DNA from: Phormidium ambiguum IAM M-71
GTDB lineage: Bacteria > Cyanobacteriota > Cyanobacteriia > Cyanobacteriales > Aerosakkonemataceae
DNA length: 64,000 bases
NCBI RefSeq assembly: GCF_001904725.1
Contig: NZ_MRCE01000023.1
Span: forward strand, 1-64,000
Reading direction: 5' to 3'
Translations under genes and position numbers: made by a program
Notes under the pieces: model-generated
The model's input: only the letters and a program-made list of their open reading frames with translations
Database searches by the model: none
What the model was told of the DNA's origin: nothing
Shown here: positions 1 to 8,864 of the stretch, in pieces
Numbering within the stretch: the first letter of the stretch is position 1
How the letters are laid out: the number at the start of each line of letters is the position of its first letter

Positions 1-68
1 AGGCAGAAGGCAGAAGGCAGAAGGCAGAAGGCAGAAGGCAGAAGGCAGAAGGTAGAAGGTAGAAGGTG
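1..68. repeat. STRR heptamer array
   Basis: About nine tandem copies of the heptamer GGCAGAA, the last ones drifting to GGTAGAA. This is the class of short tandemly repeated repetitive sequence known from filamentous cyanobacteria. It is followed at about 80-117 by four copies of an octamer CCCCTTGT. The same heptamer recurs at about 10099, 15383, 31526, 41638 and 48418. No coding function is seen; open frames across it are low-complexity artefacts. Confidence 0.9.
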
Positions 69-168
69 AAAATTCTCTTTGTCCCCTTGTCCCCTTGTCC
101 CCTTGTCCCCTTGCCCCCACTGCCCCCCTCCCCCCCTACCTCACTCAATTACACTCTAGGAGTTTATG

Positions 169-387
169 ATGGACAACAACAAACAAAAAATGCGTCAAGA
201 GGCAGCAAAAGCGTTTATGGCATCCCTTGGCGATTTCGAGGATATGTTTGCTGAGAGTGAGGAAAAACCTACCTCTGTTTCTCCAGCAGCAAAACCTCCT
301 GGCAAAAAGAAAGAGGCAGATATTTTTGAGGAAGCATTAGCTGATATTGAAGCTTTTATGGAAAAACGATCGCACTCAGAATCATAA
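169..387 (+). CDS. small hypothetical protein, 72 aa
   Basis: A short, charged protein with a Lys/Gln-rich start, a central Pro/Ala stretch and an acidic, probably helical C-terminus. No family was recognised and it has no signal peptide or membrane segment. Two ATG codons are adjacent (166 and 169). AGGAG at 158-162 lies 6 bases before the second, so 169 is preferred. It converges with the methyltransferase gene on the other strand and the two stop regions overlap by 6 bases. It is probably real because of the good ribosome binding site, but no role can be given. Confidence 0.6.
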   Translation: MDNNKQKMRQEAAKAFMASLGDFEDMFAESEEKPTSVSPAAKPPGKKKEADIFEEALADIEAFMEKRSHSES

Positions 388-1173
388 GTTTTTCTGATAT
401 CGTTGGCGTTGCGCTTCATACAAAATTAAAGCAGCTGCGATCGCCACATTCAAAGATTCCACCCCCGGACTTAGGGGTATTTTCACTTGTTTATCTGCCA
501 AAGCTACTAAATCGGCGGATAATCCCGCACCTTCATTACCCATCAAAATTAAACTTGGTTTCTGAAAGTCTGTTTCCCAATAAGTCAAATTCGCTTCTGG
601 TAAGGTTGCTACTACCTGCATTCCTTGTTTTTGACATTCCGCAACCACCGCTTTTAAATCAGACGTTACTGCCATTGGTAGGCGAAACCATTGTCCGGCT
701 GAGGCTCTCAATACCTTGGGATGGTCTAAGTCTACACTATCAGCACTCAACCACAAACCAGATACTCCTGCGGCTGCGGCGGTACGAATCATTGTCCCCA
801 AATTGCCGGGGTCTTGAATCGTTTCTAAAGCTAAGATTGACCCCATGTAAGGAACTTGGGTGCGGAAGGTGGCTGCGCGGGCTGCTGTGGCTACTACACC
901 ATCAGGTTGTACAGTAGTTGCGATCGCCTTAATCACTTCTGGACTTACTAATTCCGATCGCTGACAACGTTCCACAGCTTGCTGCCAAAGTTCTGGATAC
1001 TTCTCCTGCCACTGCGGAGTACAACAAACCGTAATCAGTGGATAATCAACTGCAATGGCTTCTGTTAATAAATGAGTTCCTTCTAACAAACAAAGCTGCT
1101 GTTCCTGCCGATCTTTGGCTTGATGCAGCTTGCGAATTTGCTTTACCAGTGGGTTTTGCAGACTGGTCAACAT
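382..1173 (-). CDS. TrmH/SpoU-family RNA 2'-O-methyltransferase
   Basis: 263 aa, the usual length. The N-terminus (NPLVKQIRKL, then LLEGTHLL) looks like the SpoU substrate-binding domain. The C-terminal half has the three SPOUT motifs: IQDPGNLGTMIRTA, LILMGNEGAGL, and IPLSPGVESLNVAIAAAL. Members transfer methyl from S-adenosylmethionine to the ribose 2'-OH of rRNA or tRNA through a trefoil-knot fold. The exact RNA target cannot be read from the sequence; 23S rRNA is typical of the TsnR/RlmB-like branch. It lies just downstream of tRNA-Leu(CAG) on the same strand. Confidence 0.9.
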   Translation of the reverse strand: MLTSLQNPLVKQIRKLHQAKDRQEQQLCLLEGTHLLTEAIAVDYPLITVCCTPQWQEKYPELWQQAVERCQRSELVSPEVIKAIATTVQPDGVVATAARAATFRTQVPYMGSILALETIQDPGNLGTMIRTAAAAGVSGLWLSADSVDLDHPKVLRASAGQWFRLPMAVTSDLKAVVAECQKQGMQVVATLPEANLTYWETDFQKPSLILMGNEGAGLSADLVALADKQVKIPLSPGVESLNVAIAAALILYEAQRQRYQKNL

Positions 1174-1238
1174 GAGAAATTTTACACTTTAAAAAAAGTA
1201 AGATTTTGGATTTGATTGTCGAAAATCCAAAATCTAAA

Positions 1239-1320
1239 TGCGGAACCCGGGACTTGAACCCGGAAGGCTTGCACCACATGAACCTGAATCATGCGCGTCT
1301 ACCAATTCCGCCAGTTCCGC
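1239..1320 (-). tRNA. tRNA-Leu(CAG)
   Basis: Read on the minus strand it gives an acceptor stem GCGGAAC paired with GTTCCGC, a D arm with TTGGTAGACGC typical of leucine tRNAs, the anticodon loop with CAG, a long class II variable arm and a T loop TTCAAGT. The discriminator base is A. It reads CUG codons. CCA is not encoded. Confidence 0.93.
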
Positions 1321-1571
1321 TTTTGTTTTTTAATTTAGCACACAATCTACTATTATGTAGCAGGTTGTTTGATTTGTAAAGTAGTTTTGGGGAGAAAAAG
1401 GTAGAAGGCAGAAGGAAAAAATTCCCTTTGTTACCTTGTCACCTTGTCCCCCTACCTTCCCAGTCCTTAGTACCTTGTGATAAAAAAAACTTCTGCACTA
1501 TGGACATTTGGGATCTTTCCTGTAGAATCTAAACCAAATTAAATGAAGACGCACGAATTGTGAAGTAATTC

Positions 1572-1587
1572 GGAGGACAGGACAATT
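1572..1587 (+). promoter_or_regulatory. ribosome binding site and ATT start of murA
   Basis: GGAGG (1572-1576), 8 bases, then ATT (1585-1587) in the murA frame. No ATG, GTG or TTG lies in frame between the upstream stop at 1561-1563 and the TTG at 1654. The placement makes ATT the best supported initiation site, by inference. Confidence 0.5.
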
Positions 1588-2958
1588 ACTCGCGTTACTG
1601 GTTTAACCGACACTAATGCCAACACCAAAGAAGACCAAACGGTTTTAGAAATTTTGGGTGGCACTCCCCTCTCAGGGCAAGTCAGAGTAAGCGGGGCGAA
1701 AAATTCCGCCCTAGCGATTATGGCAGGTGCTCTGCTCTGTTCAGAAGATTGCCGTTTGCGGAACGTTCCATCGCTGATGGACGTGCGACGGATGGGCGAA
1801 ATTCTGTCAGCTTTAGGTGTGAAGGTACAACAAGATGGGGACGTTTTAGACATCAACGCCCGGGACATCAGCCAATCCCAAGCACCCTACGAATTAGTTA
1901 GTCAATTGCGGGCTAGTTTCTTTGTCATGGGGCCAATGCTGGCGCGGTTAGGGGTGGCGAAGGTGCCGCTTCCGGGTGGTTGTGCGATCGGAGCCAGACC
2001 TGTAGATCTTCATGTCAGGGGTTTACAGTTGATGGGGGCAGATGTACAAATCGAACATGGCATGGTTAACGCTTATGTTCGAGGCAAAAGCCGCCGCTTG
2101 AAAGGAGCCCACATTTACTTGGATTACCCCAGCGTTGGAGCCACTGAAACCATCATGATGGCGGCGACGCTAGCGGAAGGAGAAACCACGATCGAAAATG
2201 CGGCTCAAGAGCCAGAAGTCGTGGATTTAGCAAATTTCTGTCGAGCAATGGGAGCGCGGATTCAGGGTGCAGGAACTAAAACCATTGTGATTGATGGGGT
2301 TCCCCGCCTCCACTCTACGGAATACAGTATCATTCCCGATCGAATTGAAGCCGGAACTTTTTTAGTAGCAGGAGCAATCACTCACTCAGATCTCAGTTTG
2401 TATCCTGTAGTTCCCGATCATCAAACAGCTGTAATTTCTAAACTGCGAGCAATGGGTGCTCAGGTATTTACTGAAGGCTCTGATTGCTTACGTATAGTAG
2501 TTAAAGAACGCCTGACAGCGACAGATATTGAAACTTTGCCTTATCCGGGATTTCCTACGGATATGCAAGCACAGTTCATGTCTTTGCTAACTTTAAGCGA
2601 AGGAGACAGCGTAATTTCGGAAACTGTCTTTGAAAATCGCTTACGTCACGTCGCCGAGTTGAATCGGATGGGCGCAGATATTCGGATTAAGAGTAATCAT
2701 GCGATCGTTCGTGGTGTACCAATATTGTCCGGTGCGCCTGTTTTGGCAACGGATTTACGCGCTTCGGCAGCATTAGTGCTGGCGGGGTTAGCAGCACAAG
2801 GCAAAACGATTATCACAGGATTACAACACCTCGATCGAGGTTATGAAAATCTAGAGATGAAACTGCAAAATGTTGGTGCCCGTTTACGTCGGATTCAAAT
2901 GGAAGGCGAGACGGAAACTGAATCAGCAGAAGCTAATCCAACTACTGTAGTTGGATAA
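1585..2958 (+). CDS. murA: UDP-GlcNAc enolpyruvyl transferase MurA
   Basis: First committed step of peptidoglycan synthesis: transfers enolpyruvate from PEP to UDP-N-acetylglucosamine in the cytosol. The sequence shows SGAKNS near the start, the active-site loop [14 protein letters not shown] with the catalytic Cys, and the repeated half-barrels of the EPSP-synthase fold. Start choice is unusual. The first standard codon is TTG at 1654, but starting there cuts the first beta strand ([12 protein letters not shown]) and has no ribosome site. The frame stays open upstream, and GGAGG at 1572-1576 lies 8 bases before an in-frame ATT at 1585, giving 457 aa. ATT initiation is rare, so 1654 remains the conservative alternative. 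Confidence 0.93.
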   Translation: MTRVTGLTDTNANTKEDQTVLEILGGTPLSGQVRVSGAKNSALAIMAGALLCSEDCRLRNVPSLMDVRRMGEILSALGVKVQQDGDVLDINARDISQSQAPYELVSQLRASFFVMGPMLARLGVAKVPLPGGCAIGARPVDLHVRGLQLMGADVQIEHGMVNAYVRGKSRRLKGAHIYLDYPSVGATETIMMAATLAEGETTIENAAQEPEVVDLANFCRAMGARIQGAGTKTIVIDGVPRLHSTEYSIIPDRIEAGTFLVAGAITHSDLSLYPVVPDHQTAVISKLRAMGAQVFTEGSDCLRIVVKERLTATDIETLPYPGFPTDMQAQFMSLLTLSEGDSVISETVFENRLRHVAELNRMGADIRIKSNHAIVRGVPILSGAPVLATDLRASAALVLAGLAAQGKTIITGLQHLDRGYENLEMKLQNVGARLRRIQMEGETETESAEANPTTVVG

Positions 2959-2984
2959 AAGTTGGTTCTTCAAGCAAAAAAACT

Positions 2985-3024
2985 AAAGTATAAGGGTAGC
3001 TTTTGAAAGCTACCCTTATACTTT
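2985..3024. terminator. long perfect hairpin after murA
   Basis: A 19-base inverted repeat with a two-base loop. The left arm begins AAAGTATAAGGG and the right arm ends CCCTTATACTTT. It lies 27 bases past the murA stop. It probably ends murA transcription, although the run of T after it is short. It could also be a palindromic repeat. Confidence 0.65.
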
Positions 3025-3164
3025 CAGGTAGATAAGCACAGGCAAAATTTGTGAGAATAAGATAGAAATAACTTATCGGTTTCAGATGTCTTTAGGAACA
3101 GTTGTGTTTTTCCCATAAGACATATTTATAAATAAATTTTGTTGTTTACAAACAAGTTTGCCTC

Positions 3165-4040
3165 ATGTTTTCCCCAAAAACTACATTACTCGGTTTAAAA
3201 GCAGATCATTTTCGTCATCCTCTAGATTTGGAGGCGACTCAGGCGATTAAGCAGTTACCTGGCATAGATTTGCTGGTAAGAAATTTACTAGGCCCGGTGG
3301 CTGAGCAGTTTTTTTATTTAGAAAATATTGCGGCTAGCATTTTAGTTAGTGAAAAACAGTTGCCAGAATTTCACCAGATGCTGTTAGAAGCTTGTCAAGT
3401 TCTGGATATGGAATTACCACAGCTTTATATTCGCCAGCATCCAGTACCGAATGCTTATACTTTTGCGATGCGCGGAAAGCAACCGTTTATTGTGGTACAC
3501 ACTTCTTTGCTGGAGTTGCTTTCACCACCGGAAATTCAAGCGGTAATTGCTCATGAGTTGGGACATTTGAAGTGCGATCATGGGGTTTATTTGACGATCG
3601 CCAACATTATAGTTTTAGCAGCAGCACAGTTACCTAATTGGGGCGCGGTTTTAGCTCAAGGCTTACAGCAGCAAATGTTACAGTGGCTAAGATGCGCGGA
3701 GTTTACTTGCGATCGAGCAGCACTATTAGCAACCCAAGATCCACGAGTCGTAAGTTCCTTATTGATGAAATTGGCTGGCGGTTCCCCTTCTTTGGCATCA
3801 CAGTTGAATTTAGATGCGTTTTTAGCTCAAGCCAGAGCTTATGACGACATTAGCAACAGCGAAATCGGCCAAATGCTCAAAGAGGCACATACAGTAAACT
3901 TGACTCATCCCGTACCAGTATTACGCGCCAGGGAGATCGATCGCTGGGCAAGCAGTAAAGAATATCAGGGCTTGCTAAAAGGAGATACTATGCGTTATAG
4001 TAATAAAGCCGAATCCAAGGGCGGGTGGCGAAACTGGTAG
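3165..4040 (+). CDS. M48-family zinc metallopeptidase (HtpX-like)
   Basis: 291 aa. Zinc site HELGH at residues 130-134 within VIAHELGHLKCDHG, and a third ligand Glu in CAEFTCDRAALL further on. A hydrophobic helix follows HELGH (TIANIIVLAAAQLP). The family comprises membrane-associated proteases acting in protein quality control; the substrate is unknown. The frame does not stop before tRNA-Leu(CAA): the last seven codons and the stop lie inside the tRNA 5' half, so the protein tail is dictated by the tRNA sequence. The transcript may need processing by RNase P. Confidence 0.88.
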   Translation: MFSPKTTLLGLKADHFRHPLDLEATQAIKQLPGIDLLVRNLLGPVAEQFFYLENIAASILVSEKQLPEFHQMLLEACQVLDMELPQLYIRQHPVPNAYTFAMRGKQPFIVVHTSLLELLSPPEIQAVIAHELGHLKCDHGVYLTIANIIVLAAAQLPNWGAVLAQGLQQQMLQWLRCAEFTCDRAALLATQDPRVVSSLLMKLAGGSPSLASQLNLDAFLAQARAYDDISNSEIGQMLKEAHTVNLTHPVPVLRAREIDRWASSKEYQGLLKGDTMRYSNKAESKGGWRNW

Positions 4041-4102
4041 ACGCACTAGACTCAAAATCTAGCTCCCGCGAGGGAATGAGAGTTCGATTCTCTCCCCGCC
4101 CA
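4019..4102 (+). tRNA. tRNA-Leu(CAA)
   Basis: Acceptor GGGCGGG pairs with CCCGCCC. The D arm has GCGAAACTGGTAGACGC. The anticodon stem CTAGA/TCTAG encloses the loop CTCAAAA (anticodon CAA, reads UUG). A long variable arm follows, then the T loop TTCGATT, and the discriminator is A. The first 22 bases overlap the 3' end of the upstream M48 peptidase gene. CCA is not encoded. Confidence 0.93.
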
Positions 4103-4232
4103 TAAACTTAATCTGGTCTATTAAGACTTAGGAAAAACCCAGAGACAACAAATCCATTTACTAGTTAAATGATTCAATCAGGCATCAAAAGCATTAAATG
4201 AAAGAAGTGCGATCGCGCAGCTTCAAAAATCA

Positions 4233-4273
4233 AAAACCCTGAAACATTCACTAATAGTTTGTTTCAGGGTTTT
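4233..4273. terminator. hairpin terminator between tRNA-Leu and tRNA-Lys
   Basis: AAAACCCTGAAAC (4233-4245) and its exact reverse complement GTTTCAGGGTTTT (4261-4273) with a 15-base loop. T-rich ends on both strands suit a bidirectional terminator. It lies 8 bases past the 3' end of tRNA-Lys on the minus strand. Confidence 0.7.
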
Positions 4274-4280
4274 AAAGTTA

Positions 4281-4352
<72 letters not shown>

Positions 4353-4457
4353 ACCAGATCTATTATCTTACCAAATTTAGTCGATTATTGGAAGCAGTAA
4401 TAACTACTTTTTCACAAAACTTTGAATTTTTGGCTAACTAAACTATTCTCAATTTCC

Positions 4458-5294
4458 TTAACTACTAGTTAAACTTGCTGCGGAGGAAAGCATTTGGATT
4501 TGACGCTGGCCTTGCGGTAAAAAATCATTTTCTCTTAAAATTTCATAAAGATTCACATCAGTTTCTAACAAACAAGCGTGTCCGCTTTCTGGTAAAACTG
4601 TCATTCTGGAATTGGGAAAATGTTCTAATAAATACTCTGCTTCTGCAACTGATGGTAACAAGCGATCGTCAGCACTAGCAATTAACAAAACGGGTTGAGT
4701 AATCCGGCCTAATTCATTAGGATGAATATGAAAATCTCTGAGTAATGAAAGTCGCCAAATCGAAGTTTTTTGGGGAACGATTTGCACGGCTTTTACTAAG
4801 GCTTGGCGATCGACTGGTGCTATCCTATTCATAGCAGCCAAAACAGGCAATCCAATCAATGAACCTAAATTATAAAAATACCCTGGTACCCATTGAGTTA
4901 AAGGAATTGCAGCAAACATCCAAGCACGACGACTAATCGAAGACGCAGGATTAATAATAATTATTTTTTCAAATAACCAAGGTGCTTTAACTGCAACTTT
5001 CATCGCCAAACAACCGCCAAAAGATTCACCACACAAGTAAATTTGTCGCTGGCGGTTTTTTTTCAATTCCGCCTCTATTAAATTAATTACTTGTGCTGTA
5101 AGTTCATCCCAATTTGTTAAATCATCGGGAGGAATGGCTAAACAACGAATATCAAAACCTGTTTCTAAGCCAGCAGTTTGACAACGTAATAATTGACCTG
5201 TACCATCCATTCCCGGCAAAAATACAAATAAAGGAAGTTCTGGTCTAAGTTGGGTGGGAGTTAAGAAACAGGGGTAAGTTTTAATCTCTGGCAT
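4458..5294 (-). CDS. alpha/beta-fold hydrolase
   Basis: 278 aa. The nucleophile elbow GESFGG puts the catalytic Ser at residue 91. An Asp in ASADDRLLP and a His in ESGHACLLE complete the triad. An oxyanion region FLPGMDGTGQLL lies near the N-terminus. No signal peptide, so probably cytosolic. The substrate is unknown. It is followed on the same strand, upstream, by an acyltransferase gene 69 bases away; the pair may be co-transcribed and could act on acyl lipids, which is inference. Confidence 0.85.
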   Translation of the reverse strand: MPEIKTYPCFLTPTQLRPELPLFVFLPGMDGTGQLLRCQTAGLETGFDIRCLAIPPDDLTNWDELTAQVINLIEAELKKNRQRQIYLCGESFGGCLAMKVAVKAPWLFEKIIIINPASSISRRAWMFAAIPLTQWVPGYFYNLGSLIGLPVLAAMNRIAPVDRQALVKAVQIVPQKTSIWRLSLLRDFHIHPNELGRITQPVLLIASADDRLLPSVAEAEYLLEHFPNSRMTVLPESGHACLLETDVNLYEILRENDFLPQGQRQIQMLSSAASLTSS

Positions 5295-5363
5295 TTTTAA
5301 ATCAATAATTCAAAAGCTTTATTTTTATTCAGTTTACCCAAAGCACTGGGCAAAACTGACAAC

Positions 5364-6083
5364 TTAATTACAGCCTTGACGCAATAGTTCACTAATTTCA
5401 GTTTGGCAGTAATCTATTAATTCAGTAACGGCTGTTTTCATCTGTTTTCCTGAGAATTTTTCCTTATGCAAAGAAGTAATCCAATAAGGACGACCGATTA
5501 ATACATGAACTCGCTGATAAACTACTAAAGGATGCCAACCATCTTTATTAAACAATGGTTCCGATCGATCGAACCAGCTTAACAACTTCAATGGTACAGC
5601 TGAACTGACAACCTCTTCCACAGAAGCGATCGCTACTGGTAAAATAGACAATCCTTCCACAGGAACCCTCAACGCTAAGTGAGCAAAACCCTTGTGAAAT
5701 TCACCCATTGTTTCCGGTTGGGTAAACTCTACCATTGGTCGTGTCCCTTCGGGAAATAAACCCACGACTTGCTGTGTCTCAAACAAACGAATTGCTTGTT
5801 GGAAAAACTTCTTTTGTGGTTTTCCATTTTCTTCCAAAGGAAAACACCCTAACCTGGTAATTAAATCCCGCATTACAGGTACTTGTCCCATGTAATGATG
5901 ACAAGCAAAGCGAATTGGACGACCTACTGCTGACATGAGTAATGGTGCATCCATAAAACTACGATGATTGCTCACCACTAACATCGGTCCTGAAGGAGGA
6001 ATCCGATTCTGATGGTGAATAAACAGCTTAGTATTTGTCGCTGCTAGCAGTAATTGTGAAATTAACAATGGATCTGAATACAT
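5364..6083 (-). CDS. PlsC-like lysophospholipid acyltransferase
   Basis: 239 aa. Contains the acyltransferase motif NHRSFMD (His 40, Asp 45) and the second block FPEGTR (about residues 114-119). These enzymes move an acyl group to a lysolipid or glycerophosphate at the membrane. It is one of two such genes here; the other is at 15507. Which acceptor it uses is unclear, since cyanobacteria carry several divergent paralogues. It probably forms an operon with the downstream hydrolase. Confidence 0.85.
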   Translation of the reverse strand: MYSDPLLISQLLLAATNTKLFIHHQNRIPPSGPMLVVSNHRSFMDAPLLMSAVGRPIRFACHHYMGQVPVMRDLITRLGCFPLEENGKPQKKFFQQAIRLFETQQVVGLFPEGTRPMVEFTQPETMGEFHKGFAHLALRVPVEGLSILPVAIASVEEVVSSAVPLKLLSWFDRSEPLFNKDGWHPLVVYQRVHVLIGRPYWITSLHKEKFSGKQMKTAVTELIDYCQTEISELLRQGCN

Positions 6084-6292
6084 GAGTTAACCAAAGAAAA
6101 TACAATTTAATGGTAGGGGTAGTTCAATGAATAATTTTTCGATAGTTTGACAAATATTTTTGACTAAGCGTAACCCTACTCTTTAACAATTTTTAACGTT
6201 ACTTTAGCTAATTTGACAAATATCCTGAGATAGAGAGGCAATAGTACAAAGGAATTATCATATTGTGACGATTCAGGTGATTTTTTATACGA

Positions 6293-6320
6293 TTGTTACA
6301 AGATGAGATTAGATTATAAT
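6293..6320 (+). promoter_or_regulatory. putative sigma70-type promoter of metG
   Basis: TTGTTA (6293-6298), a 16-base spacer and a consensus TATAAT (6315-6320). A start near 6327 would give a leader of about 80 bases before the metG ATG at 6409. Confidence 0.55.
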
Positions 6321-6353
6321 AAATGTAAAAAATACCCATAAAACCTTTATTTC

Positions 6354-6404
6354 AAACCCTCAAGGTATGATTAAAAACAGTTTATGAGGGTTTATTGCCA
6401 TTTT
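6354..6404 (+). promoter_or_regulatory. attenuator-like hairpin in metG leader
   Basis: AAACCCTCA (6354-6362) pairs with TGAGGGTTT (6385-6393), followed by a run of six T just before the metG start. The shape is that of an intrinsic terminator inside a leader. No T-box or SAM-riboswitch motif was recognised. Confidence 0.4.
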
Positions 6405-6408
6405 TTCC

Positions 6409-8016
6409 ATGAGTTATACAAACAAAGATAAAAAAACCTTTGCTCTGACAACCCCCCTATATTACGTCAACGATATTCCTCACGTTGGTAGTGCTTATAC
6501 AACGATCGCAGCGGATGTATTAGCTAGATACCAAAGAATGCGGGGAAATTCGGTGTTGTTAATTACCGGAAACGACGAACACGGACAGAAAATTCAACGC
6601 GCTGCTGAAGCTAGAGGATTACCACCCCAGGTACACTGTGATGAAATAGTTTCTTCTTTCGAGAAACTTTGGCAAAAGCTGAATATCCAGTACGATCGCT
6701 TTAGTCGCACTACAGACGATCGCCATCATACAATCGTCAAAGAATTTTTTCACCGAGTTTGGGAAGCAGGCGACATCTACCTGAGTCAACAAAAAGGTTT
6801 ATATTGCGTAGGTTGTGAAGAATTTAAAGAAGAACGCGAACTTCTCGAAGGAAAACGTTGTTCCCTTCACCCGAACAAAGAAGTGGAGTGGCGCGACGAA
6901 GAAAACTACTTCTTCCGCCTTTCCAAATACCAAACTCAACTGGAGAAACTTTATCACGAACGACCAGACTTTATTCAACCAGAAACCCGTCGTAATGAAG
7001 TAATCAACTTTGTTAGTCAAGGTTTACAAGACTTCTCGATTTCGCGGGTTAATGTTGATTGGGGTTTTCCCATTCCCACAGACCCCAAACATACAATTTA
7101 TGTCTGGTTTGATGCTTTACTAGGTTACGTTACCGCCCTTCTGGAACCGGATGATGAACCAACCTTAGAGAATGCTTTAAGTAAATGGTGGCCGATCGAT
7201 TTACATTTGATTGGTAAAGACATTTTGCGATTTCACGCCATTTATTGGCCTGCAATGTTAATGTCAGCCAATATCCCTTTACCGGAAAGAGTGTTTGGGC
7301 ATGGTTTTTTAACTAAAGATGGGCAGAAAATTAGTAAAAGTGTTGGTAATACGATCGATCCGATCGATTTAGTCGATCGCTACGGAGCCGACGCAGTTCG
7401 TTACTATTTTATGAAAGAAATTGAATTCGGTAAAGATGGCGACTTTAACGAAAAAAATCGCTTTATCCCCATTCTGAATGCTGACCTAGCCAACGACTTG
7501 GGTAACTTGCTCAATCGTACTTTGAGAATGGTATATAAATACTGCGGCGGCGAAGTTCCTGACATCAGTGGTGCAGATATTCCTAAAGAAAACCCATTAA
7601 AAACAATCGGTTTGACATTGGGTACAGAAGTTGCCCAAGCTTATGAAAATTTAGCCTTTAGCAGCGCTTGTGAAGCCGTGCTGAACTTGATTCGTACTGG
7701 CAACAAGTATATCGATGAACAAGCTCCTTGGACATTGTACAAAAATAAAAATCTGCCAGCAGTTGAGCAAGTGCTCTATTCTGTTCTAGAATCTGTCCGG
7801 TTGGCTGCTTATTTATTGTCGCCAATTATTCCCAGGATTAGCAATGACATCTATCAACAATTGGGCTTTGAGACAGATTTTAATGACAAAACTCAATTAT
7901 CTACGACAGCCAACTTTAACACTCATAGTAGTTGGGGAACCTTACCAGGAAAACAAAAGTTAGGCGAACCTCGTCCGGTGTTTCAAAAATTGGAATTATC
8001 GGAAACTACTTCTTAA
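6409..8016 (+). CDS. metG: methionyl-tRNA synthetase
   Basis: 535 aa class I synthetase that charges tRNA-Met. The nucleotide-binding HIGH-type motif is PHVGSAYTT, and the KMSKS-type motif is KISKSVGNTIDP. A zinc-knuckle region CVGCEEFKEE with a later C and H lies in the connective domain. The C-terminal helical domain (EQAPWTLYKN) binds the anticodon. It lacks the C-terminal dimerisation domain of longer MetRS forms. It stands alone on the plus strand behind its own promoter and leader. Confidence 0.96.
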   Translation: MSYTNKDKKTFALTTPLYYVNDIPHVGSAYTTIAADVLARYQRMRGNSVLLITGNDEHGQKIQRAAEARGLPPQVHCDEIVSSFEKLWQKLNIQYDRFSRTTDDRHHTIVKEFFHRVWEAGDIYLSQQKGLYCVGCEEFKEERELLEGKRCSLHPNKEVEWRDEENYFFRLSKYQTQLEKLYHERPDFIQPETRRNEVINFVSQGLQDFSISRVNVDWGFPIPTDPKHTIYVWFDALLGYVTALLEPDDEPTLENALSKWWPIDLHLIGKDILRFHAIYWPAMLMSANIPLPERVFGHGFLTKDGQKISKSVGNTIDPIDLVDRYGADAVRYYFMKEIEFGKDGDFNEKNRFIPILNADLANDLGNLLNRTLRMVYKYCGGEVPDISGADIPKENPLKTIGLTLGTEVAQAYENLAFSSACEAVLNLIRTGNKYIDEQAPWTLYKNKNLPAVEQVLYSVLESVRLAAYLLSPIIPRISNDIYQQLGFETDFNDKTQLSTTANFNTHSSWGTLPGKQKLGEPRPVFQKLELSETTS

Positions 8017-8108
8017 ATAGAATCCAACACTATCCAGGTGATCTAAATGTGGAAAGATTAGGAGTACATGGAATTGATTTGATTGATAAAAAATGAGGCA
8101 TAATAATC

Positions 8109-8720
8109 ATGTTAAATAATCTAGAAAAAGACTCTTTATTCACGCCAGAACAAGTGCTGGAAAATCGAGGTCGAGTCGCCATTTTTATTGATGGTTCAAA
8201 TTTATTCTATGCAGCATTGCAATTGGGAATTGAAATAGATTACACCAAGTTGTTGTGTAGATTAACAGCAGGTTCTCGATTGTTGCGATCGTTCTTTTAT
8301 ACTGGAGTCGATCGCACAAATGAAAAACAACAAGGTTTTTTATTGTGGATGCGCCGCAATGGTTATCGCGTCATCGCTAAAGACTTAGTGCAGTTACCAG
8401 ATGGTTCTAAAAAAGCCAATTTAGATGTAGAAATTGCCGTTGATATGATGGCTTTAGTCGGGTCTTATGATACAGCAGTTTTAGTTAGCGGTGATGGCGA
8501 TCTTGCTTATGCTGTAGATGCAGTTAGTTATCGCGGTGTGCGTGTAGAAGTTGTTAGTCTGCGTTCCATGACTAGCGATAGTTTAATCAACGTTGCCGAT
8601 CGCTATATTGACCTAGAAAATATCAAAGAAGATATCCAGAAAACCCAGCGTCAAGGAGGATATATCTACCGACCTTTATCTGGTATTGGCTTATTAGATG
8701 ACGAAAAAGACGACGATTAA
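8109..8720 (+). CDS. LabA-like NYN domain protein
   Basis: 203 aa. NYN/PIN-like fold with the conserved acidic positions visible: IFIDGSNLFY near residue 26, NLDVEIAVDMM in the middle and SGDGDLAYAVDA later. NYN proteins are predicted metal-dependent RNases. The cyanobacterial LabA relative affects circadian output, but many paralogues exist and this one need not share that role. Acidic tail DDEKDDD. A palindromic repeat at 8816 follows and may end the transcript. Confidence 0.85.
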   Translation: MLNNLEKDSLFTPEQVLENRGRVAIFIDGSNLFYAALQLGIEIDYTKLLCRLTAGSRLLRSFFYTGVDRTNEKQQGFLLWMRRNGYRVIAKDLVQLPDGSKKANLDVEIAVDMMALVGSYDTAVLVSGDGDLAYAVDAVSYRGVRVEVVSLRSMTSDSLINVADRYIDLENIKEDIQKTQRQGGYIYRPLSGIGLLDDEKDDD

Positions 8721-8815
8721 ACAACAAATAAATTACGGCGATTTAAAATTAACAAAGGAGTTGAACAGTTTTAGATTTTCAATTTTAGATTGTGGATTTT
8801 TAGATTGACACATTA

Positions 8816-8848
8816 AGATCCCCGACTTCTTCAAGAAGTCGGGGATCT
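8816..8848. repeat. 33-base dispersed palindrome, copy 1
   Basis: A perfect 16-base inverted repeat around one central base, with core CCCCGACTTCTT. Diverged copies lie at 18689 and 58871. It sits between two plus-strand genes and could act as a terminator for the NYN gene, but its recurrence with the same core marks it as a dispersed element. Confidence 0.85.
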
Positions 8849-8864
8849 ATAATAATTTGGAGTG

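Larger units (their letters stand above)
6084..6408. other. divergent spacer with metG promoter and leader
   Basis: 325 bases between the acyltransferase (minus) and metG (plus). It holds a sigma70-like promoter at 6293-6320 and an 80-base leader with a hairpin at 6354-6393. Nothing else was recognised in its AT-rich left part. Confidence 0.6.

Noticed and set aside
1-68. Possible CRISPR array
   Set aside because: Units are contiguous heptamers without unique spacers, and no cas genes are near.
66-254. 62-codon open frame through the C-rich octamers
   Set aside because: Its first half is low-complexity repeat (LSPCPLVPLPPLPPSPP) and it overlaps a better gene at 169.
555-917. 120-codon open frame opposite the TrmH-family gene
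   Set aside because: Fully antisense to a clear methyltransferase and has no family features.
1046-1279. 77-codon minus-strand open frame
   Set aside because: It runs through tRNA-Leu(CAG) and overlaps the methyltransferase gene in another frame.
6354-6404. T-box or SAM riboswitch upstream of metG
   Set aside because: No T-box sequence, specifier loop or SAM-box motif was seen; only a simple hairpin with a T-run.
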